Shown here: one piece after another, positions 43,046 through 53,305 of the stretch
Position numbering within the stretch: the stretch's first letter is position 1
How the letters are laid out: the number at the start of each line of letters is the position of its first letter
Translations under genes and position numbers: made by a program
Notes under the pieces: model-generated
The model's input: only the letters and a program-made list of their open reading frames with translations
Told to the model about the DNA's origin: nothing
Database searches by the model: none
Source of the DNA: Candidatus Nitrosocaldus schleperae
Lineage (GTDB): Archaea; Thermoproteota; Nitrososphaeria; Nitrososphaerales; Nitrosocaldaceae
Assembly: GCA_013538805.1 (NCBI GenBank)
Contig: JABXGR010000004.1
Span: 59,924-123,923, forward strand
Direction of reading: 5' to 3'
DNA length: 64,000 nucleotides

Positions 43046-43203
43046 ACTACAAACCCTACTACATCTAAGGATAAATACCTTACTAGTTAGTTTGGTATAT
43101 ACCTTGTATAACTGATAGAGGATTTATGTTATGATGATGCTCATATGCTTATAGTTCCTTCCTGCTCTACCATTAATATTCTTCCTCACCATTAATCCTC
43201 ATC

Positions 43204-43581
43204 CTACCTTTCATCATCCCCTTTCTTTCTTTCTCCTCTCTTCCCTTCTTCCTTCCCTTCCTCCTTATCTCTCTCCTCACTTACTTTAAGTATCTCAAGG
43301 TAGTAGAGGAGTAGCCTTGCAATATCCATCTGCTTTGCTATATCACTCTCCTGCTCCAACATCCTTGCTATACTATTAACCTTCGCTATTATAACACTCT
43401 TTAGATCTTGGAGTGAACCTGTCTTTGCCTCTTCAAGCACGGTCTCATTACCACAGTTTATGCATATCAACCTGCCAGAGTACTTCACCTGCACGCCCCT
43501 GCACTTGCTGCAAGCCTCCTTTACAAGTGTACCGCCCTTTCTTAGCATCTCTGCAGCTGTCTTCATGCTATCCTTGCTCAA
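43204..43581 (-). CDS. UPF0148 (Sjogren/scleroderma autoantigen 1-like) zinc protein
   Basis: 125 residues with the family start AAEMLRKGGTLVKEACSKCRGVQVKY (in part) and a zinc ribbon from C24, C27, C40 and C43. Function is not established in archaea. The C-terminus after residue 105 is a Lys/Glu/Gly-rich tail encoded by a long purine-only stretch (plus strand pyrimidines, about 43208-43265). Divergent from aIF1. Confidence 0.85.
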   Translation of the reverse strand: MSKDSMKTAAEMLRKGGTLVKEACSKCRGVQVKYSGRLICINCGNETVLEEAKTGSLQDLKSVIIAKVNSIARMLEQESDIAKQMDIARLLLYYLEILKVSEERDKEEGKEEGKRGERKKGDDER

Positions 43582-43692
43582 CAGATATCCTCTCCACTAA
43601 CCCAAATAAAAGCGATGATAATAATAACTAACATACATGCACTCCTAACTAGCAAGGCTTAATAATGAGTATATATTAAATTCCTACATCAG

Positions 43693-43998
43693 ATGTCTGT
43701 TATATGCAAGAGATGTGGACTCCCACAGGATCTATGTGCATGTGGTGAGTTGGAGAAGGAGGAGAGTAAGATAGTGGTAAGGTTGGAGAAGAGGAGGTTC
43801 AACAAGGATATAACGATGATAGAGGGTATAGGCAATCTAGGCGATATAGATAAGATAGTGAAGCATCTGAAGAGCAGGTTGGCGTGTGGAGGAACAGCAA
43901 AGGATGGGTATGTTATGCTCCAAGGAGACCATAGAGATCAGGTGAAGAAGTATCTTATTGAGCTAGGGTTCAACGAATCCTCTATAGAAGTTAGATAG
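43693..43998 (+). CDS. Translation initiation factor aIF1 (SUI1)
   Basis: 101 residues: an N-terminal CxxC zinc knuckle (CKRCGLPQDLCAC) typical of archaeal SUI1 proteins, then the SUI1 fold with TMIEGIGNLGDIDKIVKHLKSRLACGGTAK and MLQGDHRDQVKKYLIELGF (in parts). It supports start-codon fidelity on the small subunit. In other archaea it sits between L29 and Rnp1; here it is about 40 kb away. The CPBP gene begins one base after its stop. Confidence 0.93.
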   Translation: MSVICKRCGLPQDLCACGELEKEESKIVVRLEKRRFNKDITMIEGIGNLGDIDKIVKHLKSRLACGGTAKDGYVMLQGDHRDQVKKYLIELGFNESSIEVR

Positions 43999-43999
43999 C

Positions 44000-44953
44000 A
44001 TGCAAGAAGAGGATGGAGGTAATAGCAGACAGAGTGGTAGAGTTGGCATATCTATAGCATTGAGAATACTACTATTCATACATGCTCTTTTAACTCTGCT
44101 CATATCAATCATGATGTTTGTATCCTATCCCTTGGGGGCATACCTTGTATTCCATACAAACATGGATTCAGGATATAGGGAGCCCTTGGATGAGTTCTAC
44201 ATGCTAGTTCCATTACCAGTTAAGGTTCAACTCAACATAGGTATTGGGGATATATTCATGATGCTATGGTGCACATACCTGCTACTCTTCACAATACTCC
44301 TACTCTCACCAAGGAATATGTTGAGTGTCATGGTAAGGTTGTTGAAGGGGGATGATGGTTATAGTAGCAATAATATTCTGATAACAATATCATGGTTCTC
44401 CATACTAGTTGCATCATCCACAGCAATAGATCTAGTGCAGAGTATGCTTGGTGTAGAGATGGGCTCTATTGAGTATGAGGATAGGCTTAAATACTTTGTT
44501 GATGCCACAACTGCACCATTAAGGGAGGAGTTAGGCTTCAGGATGATACTTATAGGAGTACCTGCATACATATTCCTAGCAAGGCAAGGCTCCACGCTTC
44601 TAAACGTGCTATGGAGACCATATGAGCATGTTAGGCATGGTAAGGGCATCAACCTACTCATAGTTGCAAGTGCTGTACTGTTTGGGCTAGCACATATACT
44701 CTTCAGTTCTGGCTGGAGTTATGGCAAGGTTACACAGGCTACACTTGGAGGCTTGATACTTGGCTGGTTATACTACAGATATGGATTACATGCAGCAGTT
44801 ATAGCACACTGGGCAGCAAACTATATGCCTCTAACCTACCTCTTTGCTGGTGATGTATTTGGCTCACAGACCATGCTTAACCTCTTGGAGTTACTGCTTA
44901 TATCTAATGGTATAGTTGCCATACTGCTCAGGCTGAGATGCTACTTCCAATAA
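44000..44953 (+). CDS. CPBP family intramembrane metalloprotease
   Basis: 317-residue multi-pass membrane protein. The glutamate motif PLREELGFR (EExxxR), the FGLAHILF histidine and HAAVIAHWAANY match the CPBP (Abi/CAAX-like) protease core in the C-terminal half; the N-terminal half has three hydrophobic helices. Substrates are unknown. It follows aIF1 after one base, so the two are probably co-transcribed. Confidence 0.87.
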   Translation: MQEEDGGNSRQSGRVGISIALRILLFIHALLTLLISIMMFVSYPLGAYLVFHTNMDSGYREPLDEFYMLVPLPVKVQLNIGIGDIFMMLWCTYLLLFTILLLSPRNMLSVMVRLLKGDDGYSSNNILITISWFSILVASSTAIDLVQSMLGVEMGSIEYEDRLKYFVDATTAPLREELGFRMILIGVPAYIFLARQGSTLLNVLWRPYEHVRHGKGINLLIVASAVLFGLAHILFSSGWSYGKVTQATLGGLILGWLYYRYGLHAAVIAHWAANYMPLTYLFAGDVFGSQTMLNLLELLLISNGIVAILLRLRCYFQ

Positions 44954-45047
44954 GTATATACTACTAGTAAATCATTCTAGAGTAGATTGTTCAAAATGAT
45001 TGATTCATTGGGTGATATATGTAAAGTAAGAGAAGGGGTGGTTAAGC

Positions 45048-45578
45048 ATGGCAGTGATAGGCAAGGATGAACTTACAAGGCTGATAGAGCGATACAAGTG
45101 TATACACCCATTCAATCCTATGCTGCTTGATGGGGATGGTTACATACTTACAGTTAAGGATGATGTTACACTAAACTACCTAGAGCATAAGAATGTTATC
45201 TCCCATGAGGTAGTATTCACACCTCCAAACTATGTAGCACATCTAACAGCAAAGAGCAGATATGGAAGGCTTGGCTTATCATTCCTTAACGCTGCAAAGG
45301 TTCATAGTGGGTTTGTTGGTAGGATAGTACTTGAGGTGGTTAACCTCAACAACGAGAGGAAGCCTATAACCATAAGGCATGGAGATCCATTCATGCATAT
45401 AGAGTTCATAGAGCGTGTAGGCAAGCCTAGTCCATATGAAGGTGAGTATCAATTCCAGTACATGAATGATGAGGAGGTAAGCATCTACCTATCAGTGCTT
45501 AGGGAGTTTGGTTCTGCATTCAACCTTGAGAGGCTTGAGAGGATAGCAGCAAAGAGGGTAATGCAGGCAAGTGAGTAG
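45048..45578 (+). CDS. dcd: dCTP deaminase / dUTPase-family protein
   Basis: 176 residues of the trimeric dUTPase/dCTP deaminase fold. AHLTAKSRYGRLGLSFLNAAKVHSGFVGRIVLEVVN (in part) contains the S-R motif and the catalytic Glu in GFxGxxxLE. It would supply dUMP/dUTP for thymidylate synthesis or act as dUTPase; the two cannot be told apart by eye. GGGGTGG precedes the ATG and a GGTGATATATGTAA box may be the promoter. Confidence 0.85.
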   Translation: MAVIGKDELTRLIERYKCIHPFNPMLLDGDGYILTVKDDVTLNYLEHKNVISHEVVFTPPNYVAHLTAKSRYGRLGLSFLNAAKVHSGFVGRIVLEVVNLNNERKPITIRHGDPFMHIEFIERVGKPSPYEGEYQFQYMNDEEVSIYLSVLREFGSAFNLERLERIAAKRVMQASE

Positions 45579-45657
45579 TAGTATAGGATAGTTAGGTGTA
45601 TCTAACCATGTAAACATGAATAATGTATTTAAGGGGCAGATATATTCTATAGTATAG

Positions 45658-46182
45658 ATGGGCAAAGGGATGGATGCTAACTACAAAAAATCTACTTATA
45701 CTTCAAACAACATCATAAAGATTGCCACAATTTTACAAAAATCTCTTAATAATGGAAAGTGTACTAGGAGCGAGATGAGGGAAGTGAGCAGGTATATAAT
45801 GCAGTACATAAGAACTAGCCTAGAGGATTGCATGAAGGGTTTGAATGAGATTATACGCAATAACAACGATGATAGGTTGGGGGATGTGCAGAGTACTCTG
45901 CAACGCATACTGGATGATGTTAAGGGTATAGCAAGGGTATATGAGCAGATGGTCTCAGAGAATGGGAGTGTAGATAAGGCTATATTTGCAGCACTCATAA
46001 ATGTAGATAATGAGATGACCTCTAACCTAAAGTTGCTCAACAACCACATTACAAGCATAAGGGATACAGGCATGAACGAGAATGAGATTAAAGAACTCTC
46101 ATTTCTAGCTGGAGCTATAGAATTAAATATAAAAGAAAGACGGGAGCTGATTAAAAAATTAGAGCTTAAGGGCCAGCTTTAG
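45658..46182 (+). CDS. Hypothetical helical protein, 174 aa
   Basis: Almost entirely alpha-helical by inspection, with Asn-rich segments (LNEIIRNNNDDRLGDVQSTLQRILDD; NVDNEMTSNLKLLNNHITSIRD). No family recognised. A GTATTTAAGG TATA box lies about 25 bp upstream of the ATG, suggesting a leaderless transcript. Its end overlaps the end of the convergent TFB gene by 24 bp. Confidence 0.65.
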   Translation: MGKGMDANYKKSTYTSNNIIKIATILQKSLNNGKCTRSEMREVSRYIMQYIRTSLEDCMKGLNEIIRNNNDDRLGDVQSTLQRILDDVKGIARVYEQMVSENGSVDKAIFAALINVDNEMTSNLKLLNNHITSIRDTGMNENEIKELSFLAGAIELNIKERRELIKKLELKGQL

Positions 46183-47085
46183 GCCCTTGTACCTATTCCT
46201 TATAGTTACCTCAGTTACCCCTGCTGCTTCAGCAACATCCTTCTGGGTCTTATTCTCCCCATGCATTACACATGCTACATAGAGTGCTGCTGCTGCAAGG
46301 CCCATTGGGTCTTTGCCTGCAGATATCTTTGCTTCTTCAGCCCTCTTCAGTATCTCTATTGCTGTTCTCTTTGTCTTCTCAGATAACCCTGCTTTGCTTG
46401 CTATCCTGCTAACACACTTTATAGGATCGACTACAGGCATATGTAGATCCAGTTCTCTTATAAGCAACCTATAGCATCTTGCTATATCCTTCTTCTTTAT
46501 GTTGCTAGCATTTGCTATATCCTTTAGAGTTCTAGGGGTCTCAGTATCCCTACATGCAGCGTAGAGTGCTGCTGCTACAAGTGCTGATATGCTCCTACCT
46601 CTAACCAGACCCTTCTCTAATGCCTTCCTGTATATGTATGCTGCCTTCTCTATAACACTCTCTCCAACAGCAAGCTTATCCTTCAGCCTATCAAGTTCTG
46701 AGAATGCCTGTCTGAAGTTCCTATCCAATGGCTCATGTACTTGACTCCTACTATCCCATGTCCTTAGCCTCTCTATTGTGCTCCTTATTGCAGTTGATAA
46801 TGGTTTGCCAGAGGCATCCTTGTCTATTGGTCCTATAACAGTTGCTAGACCCATATCATGCATTGCTAGGCTTGTTGGTATACCAGTCCTACTCCTATCC
46901 TCATGCTCCTCCTTGTTGAATGCCCTCCACTCAGGACCCAACTCCTCTATACGCTCTGTTATAACATATCCACAGTTCCCACAGAATATCTCGCCCGTTG
47001 CATTATCTGTAACCAATGGTCCCTTTCCACACCTTGGACACTTATCTGATAACAGTGTCTTATCTACCACCATCTTGCTCACCAT
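46159..47085 (-). CDS. tfb: Transcription initiation factor B (TFB)
   Basis: Archaeal TFIIB homologue, recruiting RNA polymerase to TBP-bound promoters. The zinc ribbon has C16, C19, C35 and C38 (CPRCG...FCGNCG); B-reader/linker text GPEWRAFNKEEHEDRSRTG and TSLAMHDMGLATVI follows; then two cyclin repeats and the C-terminal HTH (TQKDVAEAAGVTEVTIRNRYKGL). The start is uncertain: ATG at 47085 is used; TTG at 47100 and ATG at 47073 are alternatives. Archaea often have several TFBs. Confidence 0.95.
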   Translation of the reverse strand: MVSKMVVDKTLLSDKCPRCGKGPLVTDNATGEIFCGNCGYVITERIEELGPEWRAFNKEEHEDRSRTGIPTSLAMHDMGLATVIGPIDKDASGKPLSTAIRSTIERLRTWDSRSQVHEPLDRNFRQAFSELDRLKDKLAVGESVIEKAAYIYRKALEKGLVRGRSISALVAAALYAACRDTETPRTLKDIANASNIKKKDIARCYRLLIRELDLHMPVVDPIKCVSRIASKAGLSEKTKRTAIEILKRAEEAKISAGKDPMGLAAAALYVACVMHGENKTQKDVAEAAGVTEVTIRNRYKGLKLALKL

Positions 47086-47272
47086 AAATCTTATATGCAA
47101 GATAACTATACAGGATGGGTATATTTAAATCTTACTATAAACTTTTATCCTACCTTCTCCCTTGAATAGCTTGATTATAAGGTTTACTAAGATGATAATT
47201 AACAGTTATGTTAAACAAAGAGATGTACTGTAACAAGCAATGAATATTAAGATACAGAGCATAGGCTAGTCT

Positions 47273-47824
47273 ATGAGCGCTACAGATGAGTTGAGGAGGG
47301 ACCATGAGGTTATAATGCATATTCTTAACGCTATGGATACTTTGAGGATGCTGCTCAAGCAAGGCAAGGATGTGCCTTTGGAGGTTATAGATGATACCAT
47401 AGACTTTGCTAAGAACTTCACAGATAGATGCCACCATGGCAAGGAGGAAGATGTGCTCTTCCCAGCACTTAATGCTGAAGGGATGCCAAAGGATGAGGGT
47501 CCTATAGCGGTGATGCTTAGGGAGCATAGGCAAGGTAGAGAGATACTGGCAAGGATAGAGGATGCACTTGCAAGACATAAGCAAGGCTCATCATCTATAG
47601 ATGGGGTTATAGCAGGTATAGAAGAGTATATAATGCTCATGCAGCACCACATCTTCAAGGAGAATAACATACTCTTCAACATAGCAGATACGTTACTTTC
47701 AAACAAGAGCGATGAACTTAACAAGGGCTATGAGAGGGTTGAGCATGAGGTTATGCATGATAAGCATGGATATTATAAGGAGATGGCAGAAAGAATAGTT
47801 AAGAGGATAGATACGATGAGGTAA
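47273..47824 (+). CDS. Hemerythrin HHE-domain protein
   Basis: 183-residue four-helix bundle protein. Likely iron ligands are visible in RRDHEVIMHIL, DRCHHGKEEDVLFP (HxxxE), LREHRQGREIL and YIMLMQHHIFKENNILF. Such proteins bind di-iron and sense or store O2 or NO. GAATATTAAGA lies about 26 bp before the ATG. The last 35 residues (GYERVEHEVMHDKHGYYKEM) contain further His. Confidence 0.88.
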   Translation: MSATDELRRDHEVIMHILNAMDTLRMLLKQGKDVPLEVIDDTIDFAKNFTDRCHHGKEEDVLFPALNAEGMPKDEGPIAVMLREHRQGREILARIEDALARHKQGSSSIDGVIAGIEEYIMLMQHHIFKENNILFNIADTLLSNKSDELNKGYERVEHEVMHDKHGYYKEMAERIVKRIDTMR

Positions 47825-47941
47825 GGATATGCTTTACATAACCTGAGTGAGATGTGCCTACTTGCAATCATTTTGTAACATATTTTTGGTTGTATGGAAA
47901 GGAAATGTTTATCTCAAATCATAAATAATTTTACCATAAAG

Positions 47942-47951
47942 TTTTTATATA
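47942..47951 (+). promoter_or_regulatory. trp operon TATA box
   Basis: TTTTTATATA centred about 27 bp upstream of an in-frame GTG at 47975, which would make trpE leaderless and start the trpEGDCBA transcript. Confidence 0.6.
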
Positions 47952-47974
47952 ATGTAGGAAGAGTATGGATATGG

Positions 47975-49387
47975 GTGGATACCTTTGGAGTAACTGATAC
48001 TATAAGTGTGAAAAGAGTAAGTACAACCCTTCCTCCATTCTCCATCTTCAGATTCATACATGGTTCATATGATCATGCATTCTTGCTAGAGTCACTCACT
48101 GGACCTAGGGAGATGGCTGAGGTCTCAATAATAGGTTTTGAGCCATATGCAAGGGTATACTCTGATATGGCTAGACTCTACATAGACCATCTTAATGGGA
48201 GTAAGGAGTCTTACAGGCTTGAGGAGGTGGATACACTAGCATACTTGAGGAGCATCCTACCAAGGGTTAAGGATAGAAGGTTCAGGTATGCTGGGGGTGC
48301 TGTAGGCTATGTATGCTATGATGCTATAAGGTACTGGGAGAGGCTAGAGTCTAGATTGCTTGATGGCTATCCATACATTGAGTTCTGCATATACAAGGAT
48401 GGCATGATATTTGATCATATAAGTAGGAACGTTTACTACTTCTGCATAGGCGATGCTATAGAGCATATAGATCTGCTAAGGCGTATTGATGCTGGAGGAG
48501 GCTCTTCTACTCTTGATGCTGATGAGTATGATGATGGGCAGGGGTTTAGTAGCAGCAAGCCTATAAGGAATATGAGTAAAGAGAGGTTCATTAGCATGGT
48601 TGAGAAGGCAAAGGAGTACATCTACTCTGGCGAGATATATCAGGTTGTGCTCTCAAAGAGGTTTGAGTTCAAGGTTAAAGGTCATCCCATACCATTCTAC
48701 TCAGCATTAAGGAGCATAAACCCCTCACCTTACATGTACTATCTTAAGGTTGGGGAGAGGTGCATAGTAGGCTCAAGCCCAGAGATGCTAGTTAGGGTTA
48801 CTGGCAATCTTGTAGAGACGTTCCCAATAGCAGGTACAAGAAGGATAGTTGAAGGGGATGAGCAAGAGAATACAAGGCTTAGGGATGAGATGCTTAGGGA
48901 TGAGAAGGAGTTGGCTGAGCATACGATGCTTGTTGATCTAGCAAGGAACGATCTTGGTAGAGTATGCAGATGGGGTACTGTGAAGGTTGATGAGTTGATG
49001 GCTGTGAAGAGATATAGCCATGTTCAGCATATGGTAAGTCATGTTACAGGCATGCTTAGAGATGATTGTGATGCATATGAAGCATTCAGGGCAGTATTCC
49101 CTGCTGGCACTGTATCTGGTGCACCAAAGGTTAGAGCAATGGAGATAATAGATGAGCTTGAGCCTATAGCAAGGGGACCCTATGCTGGAGCAGTAGGCTA
49201 CTTCTCATCGAATGGTAACTGTGACTTTGCTATAGCAATAAGATCGATGTTCATAAGCAGAGAGCATGCATATGTTCAGTCTGGAGCAGGGATAGTTGCT
49301 GACTCTAGTGCAGAGAATGAGTGGGCTGAGACTGAGCATAAGGCAAATGCACTACTAGAAGCATTAAGGAGGGTCAATGTAGGATGA
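47975..49387 (+). CDS. trpE: Anthranilate synthase component I
   Basis: Chorismate-binding subunit of anthranilate synthase, about 470 residues. The LLES motif near the N-terminus (part of the Trp feedback site), PSPYMYYLKVGERCIVGSSPEML, GTRRIVEGDEQEN, HTMLVDLARNDLGRV and AGTVSGAPKVRAMEIIDELE are present. I prefer the GTG at 47975 over the ATG at 47894 because the TATA box lies between them. The trpG start overlaps its stop by four bases. Confidence 0.93.
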   Translation: MDTFGVTDTISVKRVSTTLPPFSIFRFIHGSYDHAFLLESLTGPREMAEVSIIGFEPYARVYSDMARLYIDHLNGSKESYRLEEVDTLAYLRSILPRVKDRRFRYAGGAVGYVCYDAIRYWERLESRLLDGYPYIEFCIYKDGMIFDHISRNVYYFCIGDAIEHIDLLRRIDAGGGSSTLDADEYDDGQGFSSSKPIRNMSKERFISMVEKAKEYIYSGEIYQVVLSKRFEFKVKGHPIPFYSALRSINPSPYMYYLKVGERCIVGSSPEMLVRVTGNLVETFPIAGTRRIVEGDEQENTRLRDEMLRDEKELAEHTMLVDLARNDLGRVCRWGTVKVDELMAVKRYSHVQHMVSHVTGMLRDDCDAYEAFRAVFPAGTVSGAPKVRAMEIIDELEPIARGPYAGAVGYFSSNGNCDFAIAIRSMFISREHAYVQSGAGIVADSSAENEWAETEHKANALLEALRRVNVG

Positions 49388-49989
49388 GGATAATCATAAT
49401 AGATAACTATGATTCATTCACATACAACCTTGCACAACAGATAGGGAGCATGGCTAATGTTATTAACGTTGGTATAGAACCTCTTGTCTTCAGGAATGAT
49501 AAGATAACCCTTGGAGAGATACTCATGCTCGATCCAGATGCAATAGTCATATCCCCTGGTCCAGGTCATCCAGCAAACAGGAGGGACTTTGGTGTATCTG
49601 CAGATGTTATACTCAACATGTATGACAAGTTGCCTATACTTGGTGTATGCCTTGGGCATCAGGGTATAGTGCACCTATTTGGGGGTAAGGTTGTTAGGGC
49701 AAAGACACCTAGGCATGGTAAGACAAGCATGATAAGCCATAACTCAAAGGATCTCTTCAAGGGTATTGATAACCCGTTCAAAGCAACTAGATACCATTCA
49801 CTTGTAGCAGATCCAAGCACGATACCCCCATCCCTTGAGGTTACTGCGTATGCCTTGGATGATGGCGAGGTTATGGGTGTAAGGCACAAGGAGCATCTGT
49901 TGTTTGGAGTGCAATTCCATCCAGAGTCTATACTTACAAAGGGCGGTGATGTAATAATAATCAACTTTCTCTCAATGGTGAAGAGATAG
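49384..49989 (+). CDS. trpG: Anthranilate synthase component II (glutamine amidotransferase)
   Basis: Class I amidotransferase of 201 residues supplying ammonia to TrpE. N-terminal IIDNYDSFTYNLAQQIG, ISPGPGHP, the nucleophile GVCLGHQGIVHLFGG and the catalytic His/Glu in FGVQFHPES are present. The start overlaps trpE (ATGA), typical of a heteromeric pair. Confidence 0.95.
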   Translation: MRIIIIDNYDSFTYNLAQQIGSMANVINVGIEPLVFRNDKITLGEILMLDPDAIVISPGPGHPANRRDFGVSADVILNMYDKLPILGVCLGHQGIVHLFGGKVVRAKTPRHGKTSMISHNSKDLFKGIDNPFKATRYHSLVADPSTIPPSLEVTAYALDDGEVMGVRHKEHLLFGVQFHPESILTKGGDVIIINFLSMVKR

Positions 49990-50105
49990 ATGGATGGGTT
50001 AATGATTGATGTGTAGGAATTGGATGGGTGAGTGAATGAATGAATGGATGGATGGGTGAATGATGTAGATAAAGGGAATTAAGAGGCATAAAAGAAGGGA
50101 TTGGT
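49990..50105. repeat. GGAT/GAAT tetranucleotide repeats between trpG and trpD
   Basis: From about 50022 to 50064 the sequence is mostly units of GGAT, GGGT, GAGT and GAAT following TG. Downstream, GGAATTAAGAGG about 26 bp before the trpD ATG might be a weak internal promoter. Confidence 0.55.
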
Positions 50106-51167
50106 ATGAGCATTAGAGATGCTTTAAGGAAGGTAGTTGATATGCAGAACCTTAACTATGAGGAGATGTGCAGATGCATGGAATCAATACTTGCTGGGGA
50201 GGTTAGCGATGTACTCATTGCAGCACTCTTTACAGCATTGAGGATGAAGGGCGAGAGCATAGATGAGTTGAATGCAATGCTCGATGTTATGCTCAAGCAT
50301 GCCATCAGGGTTAGGGTTGATGGGTATGTTATAGATACATCTGGCACTGGAGGGGATAATGCTGGAACATTCAACATAAGCACAGCAGCAGCATTCATAG
50401 CATCAGCATCTAACGTAAAGGTTGCAAAGCATGGGAATAGGGCAGTATCAAGTATGAGTGGGAGTGCAGATATACTTGAGTATCTAGGCTATAACCTCGA
50501 TACAAAGCCAGAGAAGGTTGAGGAGTGCATAGAGAAGATAGGCATAGGGTTCATATTTGCGCCTAGATTCCATCCAGCAATGAGCAGGGTAGCAGGTGTT
50601 AGGAGGGAGATAGGGATAAGGACTGCATTCAACATAGTAGGTCCTGTATGCAACCCTGCAGTACCAAAGGCACAAGTAGTAGGTGTATACTCCCCCACCA
50701 TAATGGATAAGGTTGCAGGTATGCTCATACATGCTGGAAGGGAGGAGTTCATGGTTGTTCATGCTATAGATGGTATGGATGAGTTATCCAACACATGCAC
50801 CAACAGGATACTCTGGTATAGGCATGATGCTGGTAGCATTAACATAGATTTGGACCCTAAGGCACTTGGATTAAGCACTGCAAGGAAGGATGACCTCATC
50901 GTTAAGGGTAGAGATGAGGCTGCTAGCATATTCCTTGATGTGCTGAAGGGTAGTGCAAGGAAGGAGGTTATGGATGCTGTACTCCTAAATGCTGCAGCAG
51001 CCATTATAGTAGGAAGGAAGGCATCATCATTCAAGGAGGGTATAGAGGTTGCTAAGTCAAGCGTTATGGATGGGAGAGCATACAAGAGGTTAAGAGAGCT
51101 TATAGGAGCATGTGGGAGCATAGAGAGGCTTGATGAGGTTGAGGGCATGATAGCAAGGAGGCATTAG
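50106..51167 (+). CDS. trpD: Anthranilate phosphoribosyltransferase
   Basis: 353 residues. Conserved segments: VIDTSGTGGDNAGTFNIST (the PRPP-binding GTGGD), VAKHGNRAVSSMSGSADILEYLG, FAPRFHPAMSRVAGVRREIGIRTAFNIVGP (in part) and HAIDGMDELS. It transfers the phosphoribosyl group to anthranilate. Upstream TATA-like and GAAGGG sequences could serve an internal start. Confidence 0.96.
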   Translation: MSIRDALRKVVDMQNLNYEEMCRCMESILAGEVSDVLIAALFTALRMKGESIDELNAMLDVMLKHAIRVRVDGYVIDTSGTGGDNAGTFNISTAAAFIASASNVKVAKHGNRAVSSMSGSADILEYLGYNLDTKPEKVEECIEKIGIGFIFAPRFHPAMSRVAGVRREIGIRTAFNIVGPVCNPAVPKAQVVGVYSPTIMDKVAGMLIHAGREEFMVVHAIDGMDELSNTCTNRILWYRHDAGSINIDLDPKALGLSTARKDDLIVKGRDEAASIFLDVLKGSARKEVMDAVLLNAAAAIIVGRKASSFKEGIEVAKSSVMDGRAYKRLRELIGACGSIERLDEVEGMIARRH

Positions 51168-51293
51168 GATGCTCTATTGATTGTGATAGTGCTAGTGGTT
51201 GAGGGATGATGTTGATGGAGGGTAAGGGTAGAGAAAGAGTAGAGAGGATGAGGATAAGGATAAGAAAGGAGTGAAGGGGGTGAAGGAAGGGAA
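51168..51293. other. trpD-trpC spacer, purine-rich
   Basis: 126 bp dominated by purines (GGATGAGGATAAGGATAAGAAAGGAG-like text, runs under 20 bases). The last part GGAAGGG is the probable ribosome-binding site of trpC. No gene seen. Confidence 0.4.
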
Positions 51294-52103
51294 TTGAAGG
51301 AGAAGCATGGGTATCTTGAGAGGCTTGTGGATGCAGCAAAGACTGCAGTAAGATCAGGGCATTATGAGTTTGGGTTCACAATACATCATAGGATAATAAG
51401 CATGCGTGATGCGATACTATCATGCAGTAATAATAATAATAATAAGAATGCCATAATAGCAGAGGTGAAGTTTGCATCACCAAGCATGGGTAGGATAAGG
51501 GATTATAGTAGCCCTCAGACCATCGCTAAGGATATGGTTGATGCTGGTGCCATAGCATTATCTGTTCTAACACAACCAAACTACTTCAATGGCTCTATAG
51601 AGTACCTTATGAATGTAAGGGTTGTTGTAGATGTACCATTGCTCATGAAGGATATAATTGTGAGTAGAGAGCAGGTAGATGCTGCATATAAGGCAGGAGC
51701 GGATTGCATACTGCTCATCTCATCCATATATGCTGAAGGGCTTGCAGATGATACCCTTGAGCATATGATAGATAGGGCTCATGCCTATGGGTTAGAGGTG
51801 ATCCTAGAAGTGCATGATGAGGATGAGTTTGAGCAGGCATTGAAGAGCAGTGCTGATATAATAGGCATAAACAACAGAGACTTAAAGAGCATGAGTGTTG
51901 ATGTAAGCAATACAGCAAGGATACTAGCCAAGTATAATAATGTTGCTATAACTGATAAGCCTATAATAAGTGAGAGTGGGATAAGTAGTGTAGAGCATGT
52001 AAGGTACCTTAAGCGTTATGGTGTAGATGCATTCCTCATAGGCACATCTATAATGGCAAGTGATAACATTAAAAACAAGGTAAGGGAACTTGTTATGGCA
52101 TGA
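51294..52103 (+). CDS. trpC: Indole-3-glycerol phosphate synthase
   Basis: TIM-barrel enzyme of 269 residues starting with TTG at 51294 ([19 protein letters not shown]). [64 protein letters not shown] and SESGIS are conserved. An Asn run (NNNNNK) from AAT/ATA repeats sits before the first conserved strand. The stop overlaps trpB by four bases. Confidence 0.93.
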   Translation: MKEKHGYLERLVDAAKTAVRSGHYEFGFTIHHRIISMRDAILSCSNNNNNKNAIIAEVKFASPSMGRIRDYSSPQTIAKDMVDAGAIALSVLTQPNYFNGSIEYLMNVRVVVDVPLLMKDIIVSREQVDAAYKAGADCILLISSIYAEGLADDTLEHMIDRAHAYGLEVILEVHDEDEFEQALKSSADIIGINNRDLKSMSVDVSNTARILAKYNNVAITDKPIISESGISSVEHVRYLKRYGVDAFLIGTSIMASDNIKNKVRELVMA

Positions 52104-53305
52104 GGCTAAAGCACTACCCAATTGATGGCAGGTTTGGCAGGTTTGGAGGTAGATACGTGCCAGAGACGCTCATACCTGCACTTGAGGAGTTAGAGAAGGC
52201 ATACATGGATGCTAGGGATGATAAGGACTTTAAGAAGGATCTTGAGTATTATCTCAAGCACTACGCTGGTAGACCAACACAACTATACCATGCAAAGAAC
52301 CTAAGCGATGCAGTAGGAGGGGCAGGGATATACTTGAAGAGGGAGGATCTACTGCATGGTGGAGCACATAAGATAAACAATACCATAGGGCAAGCATTGC
52401 TAGCAAGACGCATGGGCAAGGAGCGTGTTATTGCTGAGACTGGGGCAGGGCAGCATGGTGTTGCAACTGCAATGGCCTGTGCTGCTCTAGGGTTAAGGTG
52501 CGAGATATACATGGGTGCAAAGGATGCTGAGAGGCAGAGGCTCAATGTATTCAGGATGGAGTTGCTAGGTGCAAAGGTTAACAGGGTCTATTCAGGCTCT
52601 CAAACGCTCAAGGATGCCATCAATGAAGCGTTAAGGGATTGGATAACCAACGTTAAGAACACTTACTACCTGCTAGGCTCTGTTGTTGGTCCCCATCCTT
52701 ATCCAATGATGGTTAGGGACTTCCAGAGCGTTATAGGCAGGGAGATAAGGAAGCAGTGTATGAACGTGATTGGAGGTATGCCAGATGCCATAGTTGCATG
52801 CGTTGGAGGAGGAAGCAATGCAATGGGCACATTCTATGAGTTCCTTGATAGCAAGGTTGATCTCTATGGTGTTGAGGCTGGAGGGCATGGTCTGGCAAGT
52901 AAGGAGCATTCAGCAACGCTCTGTGCTGGCTCAGAAGGTGTTTTGCATGGTATGCTAACATATCTACTCCAAGATGAGAATGGGCAGATAATGGATACAC
53001 ATAGCATAGCAGCAGGTCTAGACTATCCAGGGGTTGGGCCAGAGCATGCATTCCTTAAGAGCATAGAGAGGGTCAAGTATGTTAGCGTTACAGATGATGA
53101 GGCTGTAGATGCATTCATGAACCTTGCTAAATATGAAGGGATAATACCAGCATTGGAGGCAGCACATGCAGTTGCATATACCATGAGGATAGCAAAGGAT
53201 TATGGTAATGATGCAAGCATAGTTGTTACATTATCTGGAAGAGGAGATAAGGATGTTGAGGTTGTCAAACGTTATCTAGAGGAGAGGTCATCTAGCCATG
53301 GGTAG
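52100..53305 (+). CDS. trpB: Tryptophan synthase beta chain
   Basis: 401 residues, the TrpB1 type that pairs with Trp[22 protein letters not shown] at the N-terminus (20 residues shown at most), [18 protein letters not shown] with the PLP lysine at about 92, [15 protein letters not shown] and [13 protein letters not shown] are diagnostic. Overlaps trpC by four bases and trpA by eight, consistent with an equimolar alpha-beta complex. Confidence 0.96.
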   Translation: MRLKHYPIDGRFGRFGGRYVPETLIPALEELEKAYMDARDDKDFKKDLEYYLKHYAGRPTQLYHAKNLSDAVGGAGIYLKREDLLHGGAHKINNTIGQALLARRMGKERVIAETGAGQHGVATAMACAALGLRCEIYMGAKDAERQRLNVFRMELLGAKVNRVYSGSQTLKDAINEALRDWITNVKNTYYLLGSVVGPHPYPMMVRDFQSVIGREIRKQCMNVIGGMPDAIVACVGGGSNAMGTFYEFLDSKVDLYGVEAGGHGLASKEHSATLCAGSEGVLHGMLTYLLQDENGQIMDTHSIAAGLDYPGVGPEHAFLKSIERVKYVSVTDDEAVDAFMNLAKYEGIIPALEAAHAVAYTMRIAKDYGNDASIVVTLSGRGDKDVEVVKRYLEERSSSHG